Part shown: one piece after another, positions 35,100 through 42,818 of the stretch
Layout of the letters: the number at the start of each line of letters is the position of its first letter
Position numbering within the stretch: position 1 is the stretch's first letter
IMG/VR virus record: IMGVR_UViG_3300022934_000048
Location: 1-43,226 of that record
DNA from: a virus
Strand: one strand, 5' to 3'
Length of the DNA: 43,226 nt
Translations under genes and position numbers: made by a program
Notes under the pieces: model-generated
Told to the model about the DNA's origin: nothing
The model's database searches: none
What the model saw: only the letters and a program-made list of their open reading frames with translations

Positions 35100-35795
35100 C
35101 TAGAGCCTCTGTGCTGTATACTCCGAACCAGCGACAGCGATGGATTGAGAAATTTCTGAACCAGCGGTTCTGGATGTTGGTGAGACAACCAATGGTCTTG
35201 TTGGGTCCAGACCAAGGAGACGATAGACCTCTAGTAACATAGTTTCTTGTGCGGTCGTTAGGGACGCAGTTACTACGGTATTTGGGTCTAGTGAAGCAGT
35301 AACAACTGTTCCCGGTGCAAGTGATGCAGTAACAATTGTTCCCTCTGGATACGAAATAGAGGCGGTAACTTCGGTAATAGTTCTTGTAGCACGACTAGAA
35401 ACAGTAGAACGAATAAGTCTTACGTCTGGGTCAGGAGAAGCAAAGATATTACCGCCTGCTTCATCATAAAGGTTGCCCGTAATATTAATATCGGTGGTAA
35501 GATTATCTTTGGGGGGAACCAGTTTCCAACCATTGATTAAAAAGAAATATCCGTCTAGAAATGTTCCACCACCAAGGGGGTCGCCGCCTGTTCCGCGGAT
35601 GGCTGGTTGGAATTTTGAATTAATATGACCATCAACCAATACCCATTCTTTCCAAGCACTATAAATGTCACGTTTTACATCAATTTCTGTAATTTCATCA
35701 ACAATGTAAATTAATTTATTTGGTCCGTCAAATGTGACCTTGTTGAATAGTCCCCAGTATCCCCACTGGTTATAAAACATTGGGAGCATCGACAT
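35100..35795 (-). CDS. virion protein with tandem VTASL repeats
   Basis: A 231-residue protein. Residues 1-115 (FNKVTFDGPNKLIYIVDEIT, then YSAWKEWVL, TFLDGYFFLINGWKL, DNLTTDINITGNLYDEAGG) form a domain I associate with marine-phage virion proteins. Residues about 148-180 are three 10-residue units ending VVTASL. The C-terminus contains a helix (ETMLLEVYRLLGLDPTRPLV) that may trimerise. The ATG is one base after the upstream stop. It resembles the start of the 561-residue protein (DNLTTD). A fibre-adaptor role is inferred. Confidence 0.72.
   Translation of the reverse strand: MSMLPMFYNQWGYWGLFNKVTFDGPNKLIYIVDEITEIDVKRDIYSAWKEWVLVDGHINSKFQPAIRGTGGDPLGGGTFLDGYFFLINGWKLVPPKDNLTTDINITGNLYDEAGGNIFASPDPDVRLIRSTVSSRATRTITEVTASISYPEGTIVTASLAPGTVVTASLDPNTVVTASLTTAQETMLLEVYRLLGLDPTRPLVVSPTSRTAGSEISQSIAVAGSEYTAQRL
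35261..35350 (-). repeat. three 30-bp tandem units (VTASL repeats)
   Basis: Three imperfect 30-base units inside the 231-residue gene encode IVTASLAPGT, VVTASLDPNT and VVTASL-type decapeptides. They probably form a short triple-beta or coil stalk. Confidence 0.85.
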
Positions 35796-35796
35796 A

Positions 35797-38244
35797 TCAC
35801 TGTATACGCTCTTTCCAAGTCATATTCCAACGAGTGGCTACATCGTATGATTTGGCAGTTAAGTTTCTAGCCATAAATGTCCAAGCTGCTCTTGGTGGAG
35901 GAGGACCATATAATGCGTTTTGGTCTGCAAGTCCAACACCACTAGATAAGGTAAATCCTGCGTCAGCTTGTGATAGAGCCAATAGTGAAGTTTTGTAATC
36001 TAGTGGATAACTTGTTGCTGAACCAGTTGTAATAGAATCAACAGTTCCCGTAGCACCAGTAGAACTAGTAAAGGCAGCTGAAACAATACCAATATCAAGT
36101 GATGCAGTAGACCTACCTTCAACTCTAAGTACACTTGAACCACTCTGTAAAATAGAAGCGGTCATTTCTGGAACAACATAGATTTCATCTCCCTCTGTTA
36201 TGGTTCCGGTTACACCACTAACCGTTAATTGTCTAGGAGTTCTATCGTTGTCAATGTCAGTTGTACTTGTGTATAACCACGCTTCGTCTCTGTCAATAAA
36301 GGACAAGTAGTACCAATCACCTTCTGTTCTTTTTAGAGAACCTGTACTACTGAAGCCTGCAAGAATTGTTGGGTCACTGGCGTTTGTTGGGTCACGTAAA
36401 GTAACTTGATTTTTGTCATTAAAGAAATGAATATCAGAACCATAGAGTGGATGGTCTTTTACTTTGACCACAACACGTTCTACTCCTGTGCCTTCGGGGT
36501 CAGCTGATTGTGAAAATGAAGATAGTGGTTGACTATTTCTAGCAAATGATTGGTCGGCGTTATTTGAAATAGAACCATTTTGATTGGTTGTAAAAATGTT
36601 ATCAAAATTGAATTCACCTTGACCATCTATTATAAATCTTGCTAACTCTGGTCCGTGTGCTAAGTGGCCTATGTCTCCCGCATCAGTATCAACTTGTACT
36701 GTAGTAAAACTAACATCGTTCCAGTTTTCTCCACGGAGAACACACTTTGAAAATACTCTAACTTCAATTTTTGCATCTATTGTATCATCACCATCTTTAT
36801 ACGCAGATACTTGTAAAAGTTCCGGTTTATACATTGAATGGTTTTCTCTTTGACCACTAGATAATGTAAATCCGTTAGCTATAGCGGCTTCCGCTTCTGG
36901 TAAATATTGAGTGGGACTCAATGTAAAAGCATATGTCGTACTTGTTCCCGCTCGGTAATAGTCAGTACTAGTACTTCCAGACAGAAGAAGTGTGCTGGTA
37001 TTACTATACCTTTTTGGACTAGCTTCTTCTAGTGGGTCAGCATCACTTTCAAGGTAAACGGCACCACCATATGCAAATAAGTCAGAGTTGGTTCCATCTG
37101 GAGTTCCTGCTCCTGCTCTATTTGCAATTGCCCAACAAAGTGGTCTATTTGGGTTTCCTAACGGATTGTGAGTGGATAGTGCCAACCCATCTGTTGCATT
37201 TGCGTGGTTCATTTCGTGACAAATTACTCGTTCACCTTTATAGAACACACCCCAACGAGTACGACCACCACCAACAAATTGATAATCTACCCAATAGTTA
37301 TTAATTTTTGTTAAATCTAATAACATACCAGATGGATTAGTACCACCACCTGTTCCAAGAAGTGTATCTCTATTCCAATCTGCCTGTTCTATTACGTGGT
37401 TGACTGTAGCATTTCCCTCTAAGGTATATCTATGCACAATTCGTAATTTTGTATTTCCACTACCATCTTCACCAAATGTCTGAAAAAAGAATCCATCTGT
37501 TGCGTCAAATGGACCAAAGTTTCTAACCACACCAACATCAACTCCGGCTTTTCTTGCGGCAAACGAATAAAAAATACCAGAATTTGGTATAGCCGGATGA
37601 AACAAATTACTCGTATTTGTAACACGGTCATTTGTATCGGGGTCACCGGATACTCTTAATCTAATAGCACCAACGTCAGCTTCCCAAGATTTTGAACCCT
37701 TTCCTTCTTGTGAATTTACAAATTGGTCATTTCGTTCACTTTTAGAAAAGTCGTATTGTGCTAGTAGTTTTGGTTCAGTTGTTCTTAGTTTACCAAAAGC
37801 ACTAATTTCTGGTGGACCTTCGGCAAATCTTACGTTTGCGGAACCAAATCGGTCAATATCCAAACCATATTCTGGATTGTCATATCCCATAATGTGATTT
37901 GTATTAACATAGATGTCTTCAGGAGTTCCATTAACAAGTGCTCTTTGTGTTCCATCACTATCTCTAATAGGCTTATCGTTGGCAGGTTGTCTTTCGGTTA
38001 AATTCTTTGTATTTTTGTCGTAATGGACTTCTAAATAACCACTAGTTGTAGTTTCTTCCCACACACCATGAATGTGTATTGTTATGGTATTTGAGTTACT
38101 ATCTTCTGTTGTATAAAATTCACCAATTTGCCAGTTATAATTTGCATCTTTACCGTCATACGGAATTCTAGCCGTATGAACCATGTATATGCGGTCACCT
38201 GTGCTCTCTGGAGGTATTCTGGTATATCTGCGTTCACCTGCCAT
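35797..38244 (-). CDS. large virion protein, possible receptor-binding or lectin-like
   Basis: An 815-residue protein starting MAGERRYTRIPPESTGDRIY. The N-terminal part (residues 1-130) is beta-rich with TITIHIHGVWEE. A central region (about 150-400) has FGKLRTTEPKLLAQYDFSKS, WEADVGAIRLRVSG and RWGVFYKGERVICHEMNHAN, suggestive of a lectin-like sandwich. The C-terminal third is Ser/Thr-rich. AGGAT lies 8 bases before the ATG and a promoter-like motif is in the 38-base gap ahead of it. It is probably part of the fibre or baseplate periphery. I do not recognise a named family. Confidence 0.72.
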   Translation of the reverse strand: MAGERRYTRIPPESTGDRIYMVHTARIPYDGKDANYNWQIGEFYTTEDSNSNTITIHIHGVWEETTTSGYLEVHYDKNTKNLTERQPANDKPIRDSDGTQRALVNGTPEDIYVNTNHIMGYDNPEYGLDIDRFGSANVRFAEGPPEISAFGKLRTTEPKLLAQYDFSKSERNDQFVNSQEGKGSKSWEADVGAIRLRVSGDPDTNDRVTNTSNLFHPAIPNSGIFYSFAARKAGVDVGVVRNFGPFDATDGFFFQTFGEDGSGNTKLRIVHRYTLEGNATVNHVIEQADWNRDTLLGTGGGTNPSGMLLDLTKINNYWVDYQFVGGGRTRWGVFYKGERVICHEMNHANATDGLALSTHNPLGNPNRPLCWAIANRAGAGTPDGTNSDLFAYGGAVYLESDADPLEEASPKRYSNTSTLLLSGSTSTDYYRAGTSTTYAFTLSPTQYLPEAEAAIANGFTLSSGQRENHSMYKPELLQVSAYKDGDDTIDAKIEVRVFSKCVLRGENWNDVSFTTVQVDTDAGDIGHLAHGPELARFIIDGQGEFNFDNIFTTNQNGSISNNADQSFARNSQPLSSFSQSADPEGTGVERVVVKVKDHPLYGSDIHFFNDKNQVTLRDPTNASDPTILAGFSSTGSLKRTEGDWYYLSFIDRDEAWLYTSTTDIDNDRTPRQLTVSGVTGTITEGDEIYVVPEMTASILQSGSSVLRVEGRSTASLDIGIVSAAFTSSTGATGTVDSITTGSATSYPLDYKTSLLALSQADAGFTLSSGVGLADQNALYGPPPPRAAWTFMARNLTAKSYDVATRWNMTWKERIQ

Positions 38245-38260
38245 ATTTAAATCCTATTTG

Positions 38261-38273
38261 TCATATAAGTTGT
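38261..38273 (-). promoter_or_regulatory. recurrent intergenic motif, possible late promoter
   Basis: Minus strand ACAACTTATATGA in the 38-base gap before the 815-residue gene, ending 16 bases before its ATG. Confidence 0.3.
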
Positions 38274-38282
38274 AACCAATTA

Positions 38283-39968
38283 TTAAGCTGGGTTCTCGTA
38301 GTTACGTTCAAGTGCGGCAACCAGTGAGATGTTGTTTGTTTTTGTTTCTAGAATCGTAGCGGTTGTTGTTACATATTGTGCAGTGCCAAACCCAATAGCA
38401 ACCACAGTTACGTCAGCATCTGTTTGTGAAGTTCTACCACCTTGCACATTGTTGGTGTAATCAAATGTGTAAGATCTTTGAGTAGAACCACTAGTGGAAC
38501 CTGTAATTGGAACTGGTGGATCTGAAGCGTCATTGACCAACAGAGCCGCTGGTAAGCCAAATGAACCTGTTGCATCCCCGCCTTCGTTTCCTAAGTTAGT
38601 AAAGAACATGAAGTATGAACCACTGACATCCGAACTTAAGTTATCGTTCCAACTGATAATACCCGTTGAGACGAATGGATATCTTGCTAATGAACCACTG
38701 ACATCATAGAAATCAATTCTGTTTGTATCGGCATCTTTTTGAGCATACACAAATACACCATCTGATGTAATCAAAGTATCACCAACGAATGATAACAGAG
38801 TTCTTGTCTTTTTACCGATAAAATCTTCTGAAAAATGGTTGCCTTTGTCAATGTCAGTTGACAGTCTCAATTGATACTGAACTGATGTGTATACATCTTC
38901 TAAAGAACCAGTTTTTTCAAATGAACTAGTTCCATTTGTGATAATAACATTGAATGGTGAATAAATAGAACCCGTAATTTGTTGAGAACCACTAATTTGA
39001 AATCCTTGTGGGGTAGTTAAGACATAAGGAACCCAACCATTTCCCGGAGGAGTCCCAGTTTGTGCTCCAGTATTATCAATATACCAATTTCCATCAGAAC
39101 CACTTACAACCAAACCAGCGTATGTTGGACTTCCATCGGAACCAGAAGCAATATACCCAGAACCACTCAGGAAGAAAATATCAACGTGATTCCAAGGACC
39201 GTTTGTTCCTGCATCGGCTTCAGATGTTGTATTAACTTTAATGTCGGTAGTTGTTGTAAGAGGAACCGAATAAAGTGTGTATTCCTGTGTAGTAACACCA
39301 AGGTCTGTTTGAATGTTAGCGTCATCGTAAATCTTTTTATACTCACGAAGATACAATGTAGTATTTCCACGGAAATTACGGTCAATTGTATTTCCGTCAT
39401 TAGAAGCAGAATAATGGAGAATTGCTTGGTTGACCGAACCACTCATCTTAAAGTTTTGAACTATGTTATTTACAGCTTCACCAGAGCCGCCGGCATTAGC
39501 AGAACCACTCTGAACAAAATATACTTGGTCAGAAAGTGATGGGTCAGGTGGGGTTGTTGTTGAATCTAATGTAATAGTACCAAGTGTTCTGATTCCTACC
39601 CATTCCTGAATCGTAATGGAACCAGATTGAACTGACCAACCAGCATCTCTAATTAAATAACGAGAATCATCGTCGGTAAAATCCCAAAAGTTAACCAAGT
39701 CAAACTGGTTTTTCGTGATAGCAACAAATGGAAATGGAATTTTAATGAGATTATCGGCCTGTGGACCATTTTTCCACTCTTCCTTAGCAAAGGAATAAAG
39801 ACATTGTAACGTTACACCAGAATCCGAACCAGATTCTAGTGGTGCAACCAAACTGGATGCATTATCAGCACTAGTTTGAACGGTTATTGTTCTTGTTGCC
39901 GCTGAACCCGTTCCCCATACAACGGAAACATCGGTGGTTAGATTATCTGGGTCTACGATTTTTGGCAT
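38283..39968 (-). CDS. virion/fibre protein, C-terminal RNYENP tail
   Basis: A 561-residue protein starting MPKIVDPDNLTTDVSVVWGT. Residues about 45-105 (YSFAKEEWKNG, then FPFVAITKNQFDLVNFWDFT and YLIRDAGWSVQ) form a motif set I have seen only in uncharacterised marine-phage virion proteins. The rest is Ser/Gly/Thr-rich beta structure. The C-terminus (SLVAALERNYENPA) matches the end of the 562-residue neighbour (ISQVFDRNYDNPE). GAGGGA lies 7 bases before the ATG, and an exact TATAAATA lies 21 bases upstream. A fibre or head-decoration role is inferred. Confidence 0.75.
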   Translation of the reverse strand: MPKIVDPDNLTTDVSVVWGTGSAATRTITVQTSADNASSLVAPLESGSDSGVTLQCLYSFAKEEWKNGPQADNLIKIPFPFVAITKNQFDLVNFWDFTDDDSRYLIRDAGWSVQSGSITIQEWVGIRTLGTITLDSTTTPPDPSLSDQVYFVQSGSANAGGSGEAVNNIVQNFKMSGSVNQAILHYSASNDGNTIDRNFRGNTTLYLREYKKIYDDANIQTDLGVTTQEYTLYSVPLTTTTDIKVNTTSEADAGTNGPWNHVDIFFLSGSGYIASGSDGSPTYAGLVVSGSDGNWYIDNTGAQTGTPPGNGWVPYVLTTPQGFQISGSQQITGSIYSPFNVIITNGTSSFEKTGSLEDVYTSVQYQLRLSTDIDKGNHFSEDFIGKKTRTLLSFVGDTLITSDGVFVYAQKDADTNRIDFYDVSGSLARYPFVSTGIISWNDNLSSDVSGSYFMFFTNLGNEGGDATGSFGLPAALLVNDASDPPVPITGSTSGSTQRSYTFDYTNNVQGGRTSQTDADVTVVAIGFGTAQYVTTTATILETKTNNISLVAALERNYENPA

Positions 39969-39971
39969 TGC

Positions 39972-40532
39972 TTATCCCTCTGCTATTGTATTTATAATAT
40001 CTGAAATTATAACGTTGTTGTCAAGGTCTTGTAACGATTTATTGAATGTTACTTCCATTAATGAATATAAATATTTCTTATTTTGTGTAGAAAGTATGTT
40101 TCTGGAAGTAATACTTCTGTTTCTCAAATCTTCTGCGATTTGGTCAATCTTCTTTTGGTAAGGAGATTTGTTTTCTTTAACGGTGACCGATATTGCTGGT
40201 TTAGATGGTTGTTTTTGTTGTGCGATTTCATTGACCGTGACTTTCTTAGAAGCGGTCACTCTATATGTTCCAGACCAAGGACTAAAGTAGGCATCCTCCA
40301 CGATGACTTCTAAATCCATTGTTCCAACTGAACTATCCTCTACAAGACCTTTTAGTTTTGGAATTTCAATTTTAGCAGAACCATCTTTATCTACCTTACC
40401 TTCAACAATGTAGTTGGCTTTCTCGCCAGACAAAATTAGTCTAGCTTTTGCTTCACTTAGTGATGCTCCTTCTACTTCAACTTTAAAATCAAAGTCGGTT
40501 GGTTTATCGGTATATACAAAAAAATCTTTCAT
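39972..40532 (-). CDS. conserved-looking protein, unknown (assembly or structural)
   Basis: A 186-residue protein with a beta-rich N-terminal domain (KDFFVYTDKPTDFDFKVEVE; residues 1-95), a Lys/Pro linker near 100-125 and a helical C-terminal domain (YQKKIDQIAEDLRNRSI, then NKKYLYSLMEVTFNKSL). The ATG has only a GGTGA-type SD. It lies between two large fibre-type genes, and its last codons hold a late-promoter match. It may be a virion protein or a fibre chaperone; nothing decisive is visible. Confidence 0.68.
   Translation of the reverse strand: MKDFFVYTDKPTDFDFKVEVEGASLSEAKARLILSGEKANYIVEGKVDKDGSAKIEIPKLKGLVEDSSVGTMDLEVIVEDAYFSPWSGTYRVTASKKVTVNEIAQQKQPSKPAISVTVKENKSPYQKKIDQIAEDLRNRSITSRNILSTQNKKYLYSLMEVTFNKSLQDLDNNVIISDIINTIAEG
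39989..39996 (-). promoter_or_regulatory. T4-type late promoter TATAAATA
   Basis: Exact TATAAATA followed by CAATAG, 20 bases before the ATG of the 561-residue virion gene and within the last codons of the upstream gene. Spacing suits a late promoter with a very short leader containing the GAGGGA ribosome site. Confidence 0.5.
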
Positions 40533-40556
40533 AATTGGTCACCAAATAAAGTTACT

Positions 40557-40572
40557 CCATAATAAATAGTAT
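40557..40572 (-). promoter_or_regulatory. recurrent intergenic motif, possible late promoter
   Basis: Minus strand ATACTATTTATTATGG in the 55-base gap before the 186-residue gene. It is the weakest match to the recurrent motif. The gap also holds a short TAATC direct repeat. Confidence 0.25.
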
Positions 40573-40587
40573 GTTAGATTAGATTAA

Positions 40588-42276
40588 TTACTCAGGATTA
40601 TCGTAGTTTCTGTCAAATACTTGAGATATAGGCAATTCGCTATCAGAACTTGGAATCACATAATCAGAAATTAAAATGTATTCATAATCTAATGCGTGAA
40701 CAACAATATAGACAGTATCGGACGCATCGTATACAAACTGAAATTGTCCGGTGTCTCCAACATTTTCTGTGCCTGCTATAGCAATACCAGAATCTTGGTC
40801 ATAAACTCTAACTTCACTAGCAGAAACCATACCTGTTAATGTAATTGTAGTTTGTGCAATAATTTGTGTAGTTGATGACCCACTATTAAATACAGTAGGA
40901 ACATTTCCACCACCCGCAATACTAGCAGTAACTCTACCACCAGAACTATTTAAAATATCAAAAGTATTTGAACTAAATTGTAAACCACTAAAAATATTTG
41001 TATACGTTGGGTCGGTAGAGTTGGCATCAAATTCTATTCCAAATGTATTGTTTGTAAAATTACTATTTTTAATATCTATACTAGAAGAATTCCAAAGTAA
41101 TGCCGCACCAGATACAAAATTATAATCAGAAAATGTGGTATTTCTAGTTTCTGAATATCCTATATCTGTTTGTTGGGATGAGATTACATTATTACCAATA
41201 AATTCGTGGTCGGCACCAAACGGCGTTTCAACAGACATTGTTAATCCGCCGTTATATCCACGAACAGTAGAACCATACATTTTAAATGTATCTGTAGAAC
41301 CACTCACTACGAATGAAGCGGAAGGGTCTACTAAAGTTCCTTGTTGGTCAACTTCCGTTGCAAGAAATGTAACTCCACGACGACCAGTAGCAGTATCCCC
41401 AGTTCCTACTTTTTCTCCCAAATTAATGGAAGAAGAAAATGTAGCCCCATTGGTTCCATTAAATTGTAATGTATACCTATCTGTTCCAATATCTCTATCT
41501 TCAAATACAACAGTTGAGTTAATTTCTTCAAAATATGTATTAACGGACGACGAACCAAATGTAACCGAACCCTGTAATCCATAAAGCCCAGAACCGAGTT
41601 TTCTACAAACACCGGCCGCAAATGTATTAGAAGAATCTAACAAAGACATTGATTCAAACGTTCCGGGGTCTGAAGGAATGCCATCATAAACTACAATACC
41701 GTCATTTCCCCTTCTAATTACATCAAAAAATGTATTTTCGTTTCCACCTTTAGCCTTAGCCAAACAAGTAGCTCCCGCTCCAATTCCCGTTATGGCTCCC
41801 AAGTTTAAAGACGCTAAAGTACCAGCATATGGAATTGTGTTAGAAGTAGTATATCTACTTGAAATTATGGAAGTATCCAATACCATACATTGCCAACCAA
41901 TTGATTCATTGTCGTGTCTAAAAGATGATTTGTTACTTCCACCTATGTGAAATCCAATATCATTTGTTCCATCACTTAAAATTATATGAATACCACCATT
42001 TTCAAAAGTATCAATAACACCCAAGGGTAATATCCAAGCATATATAATTTCTGGGTTGGTTGAGAAATTTAATGTACACGAAGCAACATATCCACCCGCA
42101 CTTTCAATATTTACAGGAATTCCTACACAATTAGTACTAAAAACCGGAGCTGGGTCAGAAGGAAAATCTGCAAAGGTAGGAGTACCACCACCTCCGGTTT
42201 TTACTGCTGTCCAATCGCCAGCATTTGCAGCGGTATTAACGGTTGTACGTGTATCACGTATATTCATTACAGGCAT
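40588..42276 (-). CDS. beta-helical tail fibre/receptor-binding protein
   Basis: A 562-residue protein. Its long run of short Gly/Ser/Asn-rich strands (LWNSSSIDIKNSNFTNNTFG, then FSGLQFSSNTFDIL) looks like a right-handed parallel beta-helix, the usual fold of tailspikes and fibres. The N-terminus (MPVMNIRDTRTTVNTAANAG) may be the docking part; the last residues (FDRNYDNPE) match the 561-residue protein. The ATG is 3 bases after the SPOUT-like gene's stop, with AAGGGA about 7 bases upstream. Surface binding or depolymerase activity is possible; no catalytic residues can be assigned. Confidence 0.75.
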   Translation of the reverse strand: MPVMNIRDTRTTVNTAANAGDWTAVKTGGGGTPTFADFPSDPAPVFSTNCVGIPVNIESAGGYVASCTLNFSTNPEIIYAWILPLGVIDTFENGGIHIILSDGTNDIGFHIGGSNKSSFRHDNESIGWQCMVLDTSIISSRYTTSNTIPYAGTLASLNLGAITGIGAGATCLAKAKGGNENTFFDVIRRGNDGIVVYDGIPSDPGTFESMSLLDSSNTFAAGVCRKLGSGLYGLQGSVTFGSSSVNTYFEEINSTVVFEDRDIGTDRYTLQFNGTNGATFSSSINLGEKVGTGDTATGRRGVTFLATEVDQQGTLVDPSASFVVSGSTDTFKMYGSTVRGYNGGLTMSVETPFGADHEFIGNNVISSQQTDIGYSETRNTTFSDYNFVSGAALLWNSSSIDIKNSNFTNNTFGIEFDANSTDPTYTNIFSGLQFSSNTFDILNSSGGRVTASIAGGGNVPTVFNSGSSTTQIIAQTTITLTGMVSASEVRVYDQDSGIAIAGTENVGDTGQFQFVYDASDTVYIVVHALDYEYILISDYVIPSSDSELPISQVFDRNYDNPE

Positions 42277-42279
42277 ATA

Positions 42280-42693
42280 TTATCCCTTTACTAACCTATC
42301 GTACAAAACTATTGAACAGGCTTGGTGTGGCCACAAATAAGCTAAATTAGCACTTGTTGAAATTTTTACAGATTCGTGTTCCGGTTCTTTATGTAATGTC
42401 CATAAGTCATAATTTGCCTTACCGAATACGTACAAAGCGTTATTTGGATGTGTATAATCTTTTAAATCAGTAGTACCACGTTCGTCTACCCAAACAATTG
42501 TTTTGTCAGAATTCTCTAAAAATATTTCCGGTAACGTAGCTTTTTCTTTCACAAAATTTCTGTTTATACCTGTAATTGGATGCATCCAATAATCATCAAC
42601 ACCAAAATCAGTTAACATAAATTCCCACAAATATTCTTCTTCTAATGGGGCGAAGTAGCCAAGTTCCCACATTCCAACAACAGATACGCTCAT
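42280..42693 (-). CDS. SPOUT/SpoU-like small protein (possible RNA methyltransferase fold)
   Basis: A 137-residue protein begun at ATG 42693, with TTGGAG 7 bases upstream; an in-frame TTG at 42708 would overlap that SD and is less likely. IVWVDERG, then HPNNALYVFGKANYDLW (about 80-100), and ISTSANLAYLWPHQACSIVL near the C-terminus recall the knot region of SpoU/TrmH RNA methyltransferases, where a Ser-Leu-Asn/Val segment precedes a final helix. It is shorter than typical family members, so it could be a degenerate or specialised version. Its start overlaps the stop of a possible 28-codon ORF by four bases (ATGA), and the fibre gene follows after 3 bases. Confidence 0.7.
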   Translation of the reverse strand: MSVSVVGMWELGYFAPLEEEYLWEFMLTDFGVDDYWMHPITGINRNFVKEKATLPEIFLENSDKTIVWVDERGTTDLKDYTHPNNALYVFGKANYDLWTLHKEPEHESVKISTSANLAYLWPHQACSIVLYDRLVKG

Positions 42694-42776
42694 AATAATC
42701 TCCAACAATGTACTAATATAAATATCAAATTATAAAATAAAAAAAGTGGGGCACCCGAAGGTACCCCACTAAACAT
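42690..42776 (-). CDS. possible 28-residue ORF spanning the terminator
   Basis: ATG at 42776 opens 28 codons (MFSGVPSGAPLFLFYNLIFI, then LVHCWRLL) ending in TGA that overlaps the next ATG as ATGA. A 12-base perfect Shine-Dalgarno match lies upstream, though GGAGG is 14 bases from the ATG, longer than ideal. The codons run straight through the terminator hairpin and its T run, which by itself yields the hydrophobic stretch. It may be a leader peptide, a tiny membrane protein or a coincidence. Confidence 0.25.
   Translation of the reverse strand: MFSGVPSGAPLFLFYNLIFILVHCWRLL
42713..42726 (-). promoter_or_regulatory. recurrent intergenic motif, possible late promoter
   Basis: Minus strand GATATTTATATTAG, just after the hsp20 terminator and 20 bases before the ATG at 42693. 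Its place between a terminator and the next operon is where a promoter is expected. Confidence 0.4.
42736..42770 (-). terminator. intrinsic terminator after hsp20
   Basis: On the minus strand an 11-base-pair stem (42760-42770 with 42745-42755, one G-T wobble) is capped by a TTCG tetraloop closed by C-G. It is followed by a run of seven T and further T/A bases. It is a textbook rho-independent terminator for the hsp20 transcript. Confidence 0.92.
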
Positions 42777-42785
42777 GACCGTTAA

Positions 42786-42798
42786 GATCACCTCCTTT
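42786..42798 (-). promoter_or_regulatory. full-length consensus Shine-Dalgarno in hsp20 3' region
   Basis: Minus strand AAAGGAGGTGATC. Twelve bases (AAGGAGGTGATC) are exactly complementary to the 3' end of bacterial 16S rRNA, far more than any other ribosome site here (4-6 bases). It lies 20 bases downstream of the hsp20 stop and 15 bases before the terminator stem. Confidence 0.75.
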
Positions 42799-42818
42799 CG
42801 GCTTTCGTTTTCTTTAAG

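Noticed and set aside
39060-39539. Plus-strand 159-codon Cys/Ile-rich open frame
   Set aside because: Lies wholly antisense to the 561-residue virion gene, has biased low-complexity composition and no ribosome site; a shadow of the true frame.
40066-40073. Plus-strand TATAAATA
   Set aside because: No plus-strand gene exists downstream, and it lies in the coding part of the 186-residue gene; a chance AT-rich match.
41135-41584. Plus-strand 149-codon open frame
   Set aside because: Antisense to the beta-helical fibre gene, no recognisable protein features.
42786-42798. Fragment of a 16S rRNA gene 3' end on the plus strand (GATCACCTCCTTT)
   Set aside because: Only these 13 bases match; the preceding bases do not resemble the 16S 3' region, so a Shine-Dalgarno on the minus strand is the better reading.
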